Below are positions 9,301 through 15,495 of a stretch of DNA of 15,495 nucleotides, in pieces. Under the pieces are notes generated by a model. The model was not told where the DNA came from. It searched no databases and saw only the letters and a list, made by a program, of their open reading frames with translations. This DNA comes from an uncultured beta proteobacterium (GTDB lineage Bacteria > Pseudomonadota > Gammaproteobacteria > Burkholderiales > Burkholderiaceae), in the NCBI GenBank assembly GCA_903843315.1, contig CAIMPQ010000070.1:1-15495 (forward strand), read 5' to 3'. The position numbers and the translations under genes are program-made. Each line of letters starts with the position of its first letter. The first letter of the stretch is position 1.

Positions 9301-10134
9301 ATGATTTCATCCATAAGTACAACTGCTTTGAAAGTAGCATCCATTCAAATGGTTTCGACTCCAGTACTGAAAGACAATATGGCGACTGCTACCATGCTGA
9401 TTAAGGCGGCAGCTGAGGATGGGGCTAATCTAGTAGTGCTCCCTGAATATTTTTGCTTGATGGGCCTCAAAGACAATGACAAAGTTCATGCAAGAGAAGC
9501 TTTTGGTAACGGCCCAATTCAAGAAGAGCTAGCAGCTATTGCAAAACGCAATGAAATTTATTTAGTTGCAGGCACTATCCCGTTAGAAGCCAAGGATCCA
9601 AACAAAGTTCTGAATACCATGCTTGCGTTTAATCCGGATGGCCAAAGAATTGGTCGCTATGACAAGATTCATTTATTTGGCTTTCAAACGAGTACAGAGC
9701 GCTATCAGGAATCTGAAACGATAGAGGCTGGTAATGAGCCTGGGATTTTGAAGATTTCAGTAAATGGGCAAGACTGGACTTTTGGCCTTAGCATTTGTTA
9801 TGACCTTCGCTTTCCAGAACTCTATCGCGCCCTAGGACAAGTGGACTGCCACATTATTCCTGCGGCCTTTACGTACACAACTGGCAAAGATCACTGGGAA
9901 ATTTTGCTGCGTGCACGTGCAATTGAAAACCAATGTTATGTCTTAGCATCAGCTCAGGGTGGCAAACACCAAAACCAACGACGTACTTGGGGCCATAGCA
10001 TGCTTATTGATCCCTGGGGCAGCATTCTGGCCGATCTTCCCGAAGGAGAGGGTTTTATTTCTGGAGTTTTAAGCAAAGATAAATTAAACGAGGTACGCTC
10101 TAAGTTACCTGCTCTTGCACATCGCAAGCTTTAA
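9301..10134 (+). CDS. Nitrilase-superfamily carbon-nitrogen hydrolase (Nit1/Nit2-like amidase)
   Basis: This 277-residue cytoplasmic enzyme has the complete catalytic set of the carbon-nitrogen hydrolase superfamily: Glu49 in LPEYF, Lys122 in RYDKIHLF, and the nucleophile Cys166 in SICYDLRFPELYR. The last motif and the KIHLF context resemble the Nit1/Nit2/YbeM branch, whose members hydrolyse deaminated glutathione or omega-amides of keto acids, which is metabolite repair. The exact substrate is an inference; other amide substrates are possible. The gene sits 14 bases after yhdP and 20 bases before tldD, and a nitrilase gene between yhdP and tldD is a recurrent arrangement in beta- and gammaproteobacteria (from memory). 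No strong ribosome binding site precedes the ATG, which fits reading from an upstream message. Family assignment is firm, substrate uncertain. Confidence 0.92.
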   Translation: MISSISTTALKVASIQMVSTPVLKDNMATATMLIKAAAEDGANLVVLPEYFCLMGLKDNDKVHAREAFGNGPIQEELAAIAKRNEIYLVAGTIPLEAKDPNKVLNTMLAFNPDGQRIGRYDKIHLFGFQTSTERYQESETIEAGNEPGILKISVNGQDWTFGLSICYDLRFPELYRALGQVDCHIIPAAFTYTTGKDHWEILLRARAIENQCYVLASAQGGKHQNQRRTWGHSMLIDPWGSILADLPEGEGFISGVLSKDKLNEVRSKLPALAHRKL

Positions 10135-10154
10135 CGAAAGATCTGCTGAATCAC

Positions 10155-11645
10155 ATGAATGCACCTGAAGCACTATTTCCAGTCAATTGGACAAAAGCCA
10201 AAAAACAGGCAGATCTGCTTAAATTAGCTAAATCCATTTTACTTGAGCCTGCCGGCCTTTCAGAGCAAGACCTTCATCACACTTTCGGCAATATGTTTAC
10301 GCATCGCTTAGATGATGCCGACCTCTACTTCCAACACACACGTAGTGAAAGTTGGAGTCTAGAAGAAGGTATTGTGAAATCAGGGAGTTTTAGTATTGAT
10401 CAAGGTGTTGGGGTGCGCGCGATTTACGGAGATAAAACGGCCTTCGCCTACTCTGACGAAATTAATTTAGAAGCGCTCAGTAAGGCTGCGAAAGCCACGC
10501 GAGTAATTGGTCCGCAGGGAGGCAAACAAGCGGTTGCCAGTAAGTTATTTAACCCAATATCCAATAAGCTGTATTCAGATATCAATCCGCTCGACTCATT
10601 GCAACCCAAAGAAAAAATTGCGCTACTGGAGAGCATCGAGCGTCGTGCGAAAGCGCGTGATCCGCGCATCATTCAAGTGATGGCAAGCCTGGCTGGTGAG
10701 TTTGATGTAATTTTAGTAGTGCGAGCTGACGGATTACTTGCTGCTGACGTTCGTCCTTTAGTGCGAGTTTCGGTCCATGTCATTGCAGAACAAAACGGAC
10801 GTCGTGAATCAGGATCATCCGGCGGTGGAGCGCGTCATGACTATCTCTATTTTGATACTGACATTATTAATCGCTATGTTGATGAAGCTGTTGATGGTGC
10901 GCTTATCAACTTAGAATCACGCGCTGCCCCTGCAGGTCCTATGACCGTAGTCATGGGACCCGGATGGCCTGGTGTTCTTCTACATGAGGCCGTAGGTCAT
11001 GGTCTAGAGGGTGACTTTAATCGCAAAGGATCATCTGCATTTGCTGGGAGAATTGGACAACGGGTTGCCGCTAAAGGTGTAACCGTGGTTGATGATGGCA
11101 CCCTATCTGGCCGTAGAGGATCGCTGAACATTGATGATGAGGGTACCCCCACTCAATGCACTACTTTGATTGAAGATGGTATTTTAAAGGGCTACATTCA
11201 GGACAGCCTTAATGCCCGACTCATGAAAATGCCCCTAACCGGCAATGGTCGTCGCGAAAGTTTTGCCTCGCTACCAATGCCGCGCATGACAAATACCTAT
11301 ATGTTGGCTGGCAAGGATGATCCCCAAGAAATTGTGGCAAGCATCAAACGTGGGTTATATGCAGTCAACTTTGGTGGTGGCCAAGTCGATATCACTAGCG
11401 GTAAATTTGTCTTTTCAGCCTCTGAAGCATATTGGGTAGAAAACGGCAAAATCCAATACCCCGTTAAAGGCGCAACCATTATTGGTAGTGGTCCAGAGTC
11501 CTTAAAACAGGTCTCCATGATCGGTAACGACCTCAAATTAGACAGCGGCGTTGGGGTTTGCGGCAAGGAAGGACAAAGCGTTCCAGTTGGGGTTGGACAG
11601 CCAACTTTAAGGATTGATAGCCTAACTGTGGGTGGAACTGCCTGA
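10155..11645 (+). CDS. tldD: TldD metalloprotease subunit
   Basis: TldD pairs with TldE (PmbA) to form a cytoplasmic zinc metalloprotease that degrades unfolded or unstructured peptides; in E. coli the pair matures microcin B17 and degrades the CcdA antitoxin. The 496 residues are slightly longer than E. coli TldD (481), mainly at the N-terminus. The zinc motif HEAVGH lies at residues 277-282 inside a strongly conserved WPGVLLHEAVGHGLEGDFNR segment, and a conserved Cys469 in GVGVCGKEGQS corresponds to the third zinc ligand of the family. Other family blocks are present: DQGVGVRAI, GNGRRES, PMPRMTNTYML, and the end LTVGGTA, which is nearly the same as the E. coli C-terminus. It is the last gene of the yhdP-nit-tldD run. 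The partner tldE is not in this window. Confidence 0.97.
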   Translation: MNAPEALFPVNWTKAKKQADLLKLAKSILLEPAGLSEQDLHHTFGNMFTHRLDDADLYFQHTRSESWSLEEGIVKSGSFSIDQGVGVRAIYGDKTAFAYSDEINLEALSKAAKATRVIGPQGGKQAVASKLFNPISNKLYSDINPLDSLQPKEKIALLESIERRAKARDPRIIQVMASLAGEFDVILVVRADGLLAADVRPLVRVSVHVIAEQNGRRESGSSGGGARHDYLYFDTDIINRYVDEAVDGALINLESRAAPAGPMTVVMGPGWPGVLLHEAVGHGLEGDFNRKGSSAFAGRIGQRVAAKGVTVVDDGTLSGRRGSLNIDDEGTPTQCTTLIEDGILKGYIQDSLNARLMKMPLTGNGRRESFASLPMPRMTNTYMLAGKDDPQEIVASIKRGLYAVNFGGGQVDITSGKFVFSASEAYWVENGKIQYPVKGATIIGSGPESLKQVSMIGNDLKLDSGVGVCGKEGQSVPVGVGQPTLRIDSLTVGGTA

Positions 11646-11652
11646 TACGGCT

Positions 11653-11658
11653 TAAAAT
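11653..11658 (+). promoter_or_regulatory. Candidate -10 box for aroG (TAAAAT)
   Basis: TAAAAT matches the sigma-70 -10 consensus at 5 of 6 positions and ends 6 bases before the aroG ATG at 11665, so transcription would begin at or very near the start codon. The flanking text GGCTTAAAAT resembles GGCTAAAAT before the third ATG of glcD. No convincing -35 was found at the right distance, and the site overlaps nothing coding, since tldD ends at 11645. Weak single-site evidence. Confidence 0.35.
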
Positions 11659-11664
11659 AGTCGT

Positions 11665-12789
11665 ATGAGCCAACAAAATACTAACCCCGCTAATTGGTAC
11701 TCCGCTGTTGATAAAACTTCGGATACCGACGATCAACGCATTCACAATATCTCTGTTCTGCCCCCGCCAGAGCATTTAATTCGCTTTTTTCCCATCTCCG
11801 GAACACCAACCGAAGCGCTCATTAGTAAAACTCGTAAAAAGATTCGTGACATTATTCATGGAAAGGATGATCGCTTACTCGTCATCATTGGACCGTGCTC
11901 CATTCATGATCCAAGAGCGGCACTGGAATATTGTCAGCACCTATTAGTAGAGCGTGAGCGCTTTGCTGGTGAATTGGAAATTGTAATGCGGGTGTATTTT
12001 GAAAAGCCACGCACTACTGTCGGCTGGAAGGGTTTGATTAATGACCCTTACCTAGACGAAAGCTATCGTATTGAAGAAGGTTTGCGTCTTGCTCGCCAAG
12101 TGCTCATGGAAATTAATCGTCTTGGCATGCCAGCTGGTAGCGAATTCTTAGATGTGATTTCTCCGCAATATATTGCCGATCTCATTTCTTGGGGTGCAAT
12201 TGGTGCACGTACAACTGAAAGCCAAGTTCACCGCGAACTTGCTTCTGGTTTATCTGCGCCAATCGGATTCAAAAATGGCACTGATGGCAATATCAAAATT
12301 GCTACCGATGCAATTCAAGCGGCAGGCCGTCCACATCATTTTTTATCTATTCATAAAAATGGTCAGGTGTCAGTTGTAGAAACCAAAGGCAATAAGGATT
12401 GTCACGTCATTTTGCGCGGTGGCAAAGAGCCTAACTATGAAGCTCAGTATGTTCAAGAGGCTTGTGCCGAGCTAGAGGCAGCAAAGCTTCCAGCAGGGTT
12501 GATGGTTGACTTATCTCATGCGAATTCAAGCAAGAAGCATGAGCGTCAAATCATTGTTGCTGATGACATCGCCAAACAAATCGAGTCAGGATCGCGTCAG
12601 ATCTTTGGAGTAATGGTGGAAAGCCATCTCAATGATGGCGCTCAAAAGTTCACACCAGGAAAAGATGACCCCAGCAAGCTTGAGTACGGCAAAAGCATTA
12701 CTGATGCCTGCATTAATTGGGAAGACTCTGTTGGCGTTTTGGAACGCTTAGCGACTGCAGTAAAAAAACGCAGAAGTAAGAAAAAATAA
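11665..12789 (+). CDS. aroG: 3-deoxy-7-phosphoheptulonate synthase (type I DAHP synthase, AroG type)
   Basis: This enzyme condenses phosphoenolpyruvate and erythrose 4-phosphate to DAHP, the first step of the shikimate pathway. Its 374 residues compare with 350 in E. coli AroG; the difference is a 16-residue N-terminal extension, a short insertion near the C-terminus and a basic KKRRSKKK tail. Metal ligands are intact: Cys78 (IIGPCSIHDP), His285 (DLSHANSS), Glu319 (VMVESHL) and Asp347 (SITDACINW). Blocks such as RVYFEKPRTTVGWKG, GARTTESQVHRE and GFKNGTDG are unmistakable. Residues matching the AroG phenylalanine site are kept: Asp22-Asp23, Phe161, Pro167, Ser197 and Phe226, which favours Phe-type feedback inhibition (inference from alignment by eye). 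It starts 19 bases after tldD and has its own terminator. No leader peptide or attenuator fits in the gap. Confidence 0.96.
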   Translation: MSQQNTNPANWYSAVDKTSDTDDQRIHNISVLPPPEHLIRFFPISGTPTEALISKTRKKIRDIIHGKDDRLLVIIGPCSIHDPRAALEYCQHLLVERERFAGELEIVMRVYFEKPRTTVGWKGLINDPYLDESYRIEEGLRLARQVLMEINRLGMPAGSEFLDVISPQYIADLISWGAIGARTTESQVHRELASGLSAPIGFKNGTDGNIKIATDAIQAAGRPHHFLSIHKNGQVSVVETKGNKDCHVILRGGKEPNYEAQYVQEACAELEAAKLPAGLMVDLSHANSSKKHERQIIVADDIAKQIESGSRQIFGVMVESHLNDGAQKFTPGKDDPSKLEYGKSITDACINWEDSVGVLERLATAVKKRRSKKK

Positions 12790-12814
12790 TATCGTAGGTA
12801 ATTGAGGAATAATT

Positions 12815-12847
12815 AAAAGAGATTAAATTATTTAGTCTCTTTTTTTT
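12815..12847 (+). terminator. Intrinsic terminator of aroG, overlapping the 3' end of the convergent gene
   Basis: A 13-base-pair stem pairs 12815-12827 with 12831-12843 (AAAAGAGATTAAA against TTTAGTCTCTTTT, one G-U wobble in the plus-strand RNA), with the three-base loop TTA at 12828-12830. An eight-T run covers 12840-12847. This is a strong rho-independent terminator for aroG. On the minus strand the wobble becomes a C-A mismatch and the T-run after the stem is short and broken, so it should be weaker for the convergent adenosyltransferase gene. The loop is the complement of that gene's TAA stop codon, and the right arm and T-run encode its last residues. Confidence 0.85.
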
Positions 12848-13397
12848 CGTGCTTCCAAAGCACATCACTTCCGCCGGCTGCACGATTCAAAATACGCGAA
12901 AGAACAAATAATAAATCCGACAGGCGATTAACGTATTGACGCGGGGAATCATACAAAGGTTCTTCCCAACCTAATCGTACGATAGAGCGTTCAGCTCTTC
13001 TGCAAACAGTGCGACAAACATGTGCTTGTGCAGCGGCACGAGTACCACCAGGCAAAATAAATTCCGTTAATGGCGGCAAGTCTTTGTTGTATTTCTCAAG
13101 CCAGACATCTAACTGAGCAACATGGTCTGGGTTGAGCAGTTTGTAGTTAGGGATGCAAAGTTCACCCCCTAAGTCAAATAAATCATGTTGCACTTGCAAG
13201 AACAGTGCTCTCAATTCAGTAGAAATGCTCGCAGGCATCTCTTCGGTCATCAAAACGCCGATTTCTGAGTTCAGCTCATCGACGTCGCCCATGGCGCAAA
13301 TTCGTAAATGATCCTTCTCAACACGACTTCCGTCACCTAAGCCAGTCATGCCAGCATCACCGGTTCTAGTGGCGATTTTTGATAGTCGATTTCCCAT
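12828..13397 (-). CDS. PduO-type ATP:cob(I)alamin adenosyltransferase
   Basis: The enzyme transfers the 5'-deoxyadenosyl group from ATP to cob(I)alamin, giving adenosylcobalamin (coenzyme B12). The protein has 189 residues, the size of a stand-alone PduO/MMAB-type enzyme, not the unrelated CobA type. Family motifs are complete: the N-terminal ATP-binding TRTGDAGMTGLGDGSRV (residues 10-26) with Lys28, then GDVDELNSEIG (38-47), FILPGG (113-118), CRRAER (132-137) and YVNRLSDLLFVLSR (155-168). Databases may use the symbols cobO, pduO or mmaB, so none is given. The upstream gap to glcD is only 18 bases, which leaves no room for a cobalamin riboswitch. A perfect TATAAT on the minus strand lies 7 bases before the ATG. 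The C-terminal KKETK is encoded within the aroG terminator. Confidence 0.95.
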   Translation of the reverse strand: MGNRLSKIATRTGDAGMTGLGDGSRVEKDHLRICAMGDVDELNSEIGVLMTEEMPASISTELRALFLQVQHDLFDLGGELCIPNYKLLNPDHVAQLDVWLEKYNKDLPPLTEFILPGGTRAAAQAHVCRTVCRRAERSIVRLGWEEPLYDSPRQYVNRLSDLLFVLSRILNRAAGGSDVLWKHEKKETK

Positions 13398-13404
13398 AGC
13401 CTTA

Positions 13405-13410
13405 ATTATA
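13405..13410 (-). promoter_or_regulatory. Candidate -10 box for the cobalamin adenosyltransferase gene (TATAAT)
   Basis: Read on the minus strand this is a perfect sigma-70 -10 hexamer, TATAAT, ending 7 bases before the ATG at 13397, so a transcript would start at or next to the start codon. A short AAGG also sits 2 bases before the ATG, too close for a standard ribosome binding site. The -35 position would fall at about 13427-13433, inside the start region of glcD, and no good TTGACA match is present there. Confidence 0.45.
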
Positions 13411-13415
13411 AGTAA

Positions 13416-14930
13416 ATGGCTAAAATGGTTGTTATGAATATGGTGACCCCGCCCCCCGATATAGCCGCTATCAGCGCACTTCAGTCCAAACTTGTCTCGG
13501 CCTTGCGTCCTATCCTCCCAGAATATGCCCTGCTTTGGGAGCCTGAGGACACGATTCCCTATGAATGTGATGGTTTAGCAGCCTATCGACGGATGCCTTT
13601 GGCTGTAGCGCTCCCAGAAACGGAAGAGCAAGTTGCCCAAATCCTGAAAATTTGCTTCGAGATGAAAATTCCAGTGGTTCCACGCGGATCTGGGACTGGC
13701 TTATCTGGTGGTGCGATGCCAATATCTCAAGGTTTGGTGCTTTCGCTAGCGAAGCTAAAGAAGATTCTGAGCATTGATCCATTTACCCGCACTGCAGTAG
13801 TTCAGCCTGGGGTGCGCAATCTAGCCATCTCAGAGGCAGTAGCTCATTTAGGTCTGTACTACGCTCCCGACCCATCATCCCAAATTGCCTGCTCCATTGG
13901 CGGCAACGTGAATGAAAATTCTGGTGGCGTTCACTGTCTTAAATATGGTCTGACACTTCACAATGTTCTGCGTGTGCGCGGCATTCTGATGAATGGGGAA
14001 ATTGTAGAGTTTGGTAGCTTAGCCCCTGACTCTCCCGGTTTAGACTTACTTGCAATCATGATGGGTAGCGAAGGCATGCTTGCAGTTGTCACTGAGGTCA
14101 CGGTAAAGCTAATAGCTAAACCAAAATTAGCACGCGTCATCATGGCTAGTTTTGATGATATTGAAAAGGGTGGTAATGCCGTTGCGGCCATCATCGCTGC
14201 CGGCATTATTCCTGCGGGTTTAGAGATGATGGATAAGGCCACTACAAGAGCTGTAGAAGAGTTTGTGCATGCTGGTTATGACTTAGATGCCACAGCAATT
14301 TTGCTTTGTGAATCTGATGGCACTCCAGAAGAAGTTGCCGAAGAAATTGAGCGCATGACTAAAGTGCTTGAAGAGTCCGGGGCTAGCGGAATTCAAATTT
14401 CCAAAGATGAGAGCGAACGCCTGAAGTTTTGGAGTGGTCGCAAGAATGCATTCCCAGCTGCTGGGCGTCTGGCGCCTGATTATTACTGTATGGATGGCAC
14501 AATTCCCCGTCGGCATATTGCCACTTTACTGAAGCGTATTGCAATCATGGAAGAAAAATATGGCTTGGGTTGCTTGAATGTATTTCATGCGGGGGATGGC
14601 AATATGCACCCACTAATTTTATTCAACGGCGCTGATCAAGATGAATGGCACCGCGCCGAAGAATTCGGTACTGAGATTTTGGAAGCCTGCGTAGAGCTAG
14701 GGGGCACTATTACTGGCGAACACGGTGTTGGCATCGAAAAGATTAACTCCATGTGCGTGCAGTTTGGCGAAGGTGAACGTGAATCTTTCTGGGGAGTGAA
14801 GAACGCCTTTGATCCAGAAAAACTACTGAACCCAGATAAAGCCATCCCCACTTTAAATCGTTGCGCCGAATATGGTCGCATGCGTATTAGCGGTGGAAAA
14901 CTGCCACATCCAGAATTGGAGCGCTTCTAA
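13416..14930 (+). CDS. glcD: Glycolate oxidase FAD-linked subunit GlcD
   Basis: GlcD is the FAD-binding catalytic subunit of the GlcDEF glycolate oxidase, which oxidises glycolate to glyoxylate and passes electrons to the respiratory chain. At 504 residues it is close to E. coli GlcD (499). The FAD-binding PCMH fold shows PRGSGTGLSGG at residues 89-99, then APDPSSQIACSIGGNVNENS and GSEGMLAVVTEVTVKL; the C-terminal half has FHAGDGNMHP (His391) and GEHGVG (His436), ending in the family-typical HPELERF. The start is uncertain: ATG codons lie in frame at 13416, 13425, 13434 and 13440 and none has a Shine-Dalgarno. TAAAAT at 13421-13426 lies 7 bases before the 13434 ATG, which would make MNMVTPPPD the real N-terminus. 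It is divergent from the adenosyltransferase gene and overlaps glcE by one base. Confidence 0.96.
   Translation: MAKMVVMNMVTPPPDIAAISALQSKLVSALRPILPEYALLWEPEDTIPYECDGLAAYRRMPLAVALPETEEQVAQILKICFEMKIPVVPRGSGTGLSGGAMPISQGLVLSLAKLKKILSIDPFTRTAVVQPGVRNLAISEAVAHLGLYYAPDPSSQIACSIGGNVNENSGGVHCLKYGLTLHNVLRVRGILMNGEIVEFGSLAPDSPGLDLLAIMMGSEGMLAVVTEVTVKLIAKPKLARVIMASFDDIEKGGNAVAAIIAAGIIPAGLEMMDKATTRAVEEFVHAGYDLDATAILLCESDGTPEEVAEEIERMTKVLEESGASGIQISKDESERLKFWSGRKNAFPAAGRLAPDYYCMDGTIPRRHIATLLKRIAIMEEKYGLGCLNVFHAGDGNMHPLILFNGADQDEWHRAEEFGTEILEACVELGGTITGEHGVGIEKINSMCVQFGEGERESFWGVKNAFDPEKLLNPDKAIPTLNRCAEYGRMRISGGKLPHPELERF
13421..13426 (+). promoter_or_regulatory. Candidate -10 box for glcD (TAAAAT), implying start at 13434
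   Basis: TAAAAT (5 of 6 matches to the -10 consensus) ends 7 bases before the in-frame ATG at 13434. If used, transcription begins at about 13433-13434 and the ATGs at 13416 and 13425 are not in the message. An alternative, TATAAG at 13407-13412, would place the start of transcription at about 13419. No clear -35 supports either one. Confidence 0.3.
14918..14921 (+). promoter_or_regulatory. Ribosome binding site of glcE
   Basis: GGAG lies 8 bases before the glcE ATG, inside the last codons of glcD, and decides the start at 14930. Together with the TAATG stop-start overlap it indicates translation of glcE from the glcD message. Confidence 0.6.
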
Positions 14931-15495
14931 TGACTGCCTCTAATTCAACCAGCAACGCCACAATCGATACTTTTCGTGATCAGATACTGAATGCCGCCAA
15001 GAACAATACTCAAATCTCTATTGAAGGGGGTGGCACTAAGTCTTGGTATGGTAATCCCAATGGTTTTGCAAAACTAGATACGCGCGCTTACTCAGGAATT
15101 TTGGAGTATCAGCCAGAAGAATTGGTTATTACTGCCCGTGCCGGGACTCCCCTAAAAGAAATTGAAGCGGCCCTTAAAGAAAAAAATCAGACGCTTGCAT
15201 TTGAACCGCCCCACTTTGGTGAACAGGCAACCTTTGGCGGCGCAATCGCTGCAGGTCTAGCTGGGCCAGGCCGAATCAGCGTTGGTAATTTCCGGGATTT
15301 TGTTTTGGGCGCACGCATTTTGGATGGTAAGGGCCAAGATCTTTCATTTGGCGGCCAGGTCATGAAGAATGTCGCAGGCTATGACGTTTCGCGTTTGCTA
15401 CCAGGCTCCATGGGTACTCTGTCATTACTGCTAGAAGCCTCAGTGAAAGTTCTACCAAAGCCTGCAGCCACAGCAACGCTTCGTTGCCAGATTTC
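14930..15495 (+). CDS. glcE: Glycolate oxidase FAD-binding subunit GlcE, N-terminal part (3' end outside window)
   Basis: GlcE is the second FAD-binding subunit of glycolate oxidase and is required with GlcD and the iron-sulfur subunit GlcF. The frame is open from ATG 14930 to the window edge, giving 188 codons of a protein usually about 350 residues long. Family features are visible: ISIEGGGTKSWYG near residues 29-41, FEPPHFGEQATFGGAIAAG and AGPGR in the FAD-binding region, then GGQVMKNVAGYDVSRLLPGS with GTLSLL. The start overlaps the glcD stop in TAATG and has a GGAG ribosome binding site. glcF is expected just downstream, outside the window. Confidence 0.94.
   Translation, partial: MTASNSTSNATIDTFRDQILNAAKNNTQISIEGGGTKSWYGNPNGFAKLDTRAYSGILEYQPEELVITARAGTPLKEIEAALKEKNQTLAFEPPHFGEQATFGGAIAAGLAGPGRISVGNFRDFVLGARILDGKGQDLSFGGQVMKNVAGYDVSRLLPGSMGTLSLLLEASVKVLPKPAATATLRCQI

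Noticed and set aside
11646..11664. Attenuator, leader peptide or TyrR-like site before aroG
   Set aside because: The 19-base gap is too short for a leader, and no palindromic operator was recognised in it or just before it.
1..15495. A novel defence, mobile or biosynthetic system
   Set aside because: Every substantial coding region is assigned to a known core family, composition is fairly even, and no repeats, integrase, transposase or attachment-site pattern was seen.

Overview
The window looks like a housekeeping stretch of a betaproteobacterial chromosome. Low-to-moderate GC, short intergenic gaps, and the neighbourhoods nadK-recN and yhdP-nitrilase-tldD, together with glcDE, suggest a Polynucleobacter-like member of the Burkholderiaceae. 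That placement is inferred from gene content and protein character, not from a database search. Ten protein genes fill almost the whole window. The longest non-coding gap is 78 bases, so there is no stretch over 300 bases without a gene. I see no tRNA, rRNA, insertion sequence, CRISPR array or phage-like gene.

Layout. (1) Positions 1-2206, plus strand: the 3' part of nadK (NAD kinase), then recN (SMC-like repair ATPase). (2) Positions 2210-5029, minus strand: glnE, the bifunctional adenylyltransferase/deadenylylase of glutamine synthetase, convergent with recN and only 3 bases from it. (3) Positions 5108-11645, plus strand: a likely operon of yhdP (giant AsmA-like envelope protein), a nitrilase-superfamily amidase, and tldD (zinc metalloprotease subunit), divergent from glnE. 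(4) Positions 11665-12789, plus strand: a type I DAHP synthase of AroG type, closed by a strong intrinsic terminator. (5) Positions 12828-13397, minus strand: a PduO-type cobalamin adenosyltransferase. (6) Positions 13416-15495, plus strand: glcD and the first part of glcE, two subunits of glycolate oxidase, overlapping by one base.

The genes serve separate core functions: NADP supply, DNA repair, nitrogen control, outer-membrane lipid homeostasis, metabolite repair, peptide processing, aromatic amino-acid synthesis, B12 cofactor activation and glycolate use. I found no evidence of a novel multi-gene system. The most interesting signals are regulatory. Genes at the head of a transcription unit (glnE, yhdP, aroG, cobalamin adenosyltransferase, glcD) tend to have a -10-like box 6-7 bases before a candidate ATG, which suggests leaderless mRNAs. 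Inside the units nit and tldD lack such a box, and glcE has a Shine-Dalgarno instead. In addition, the aroG terminator hairpin is built partly from the 3' coding end of the convergent adenosyltransferase gene, whose stop codon forms the loop.
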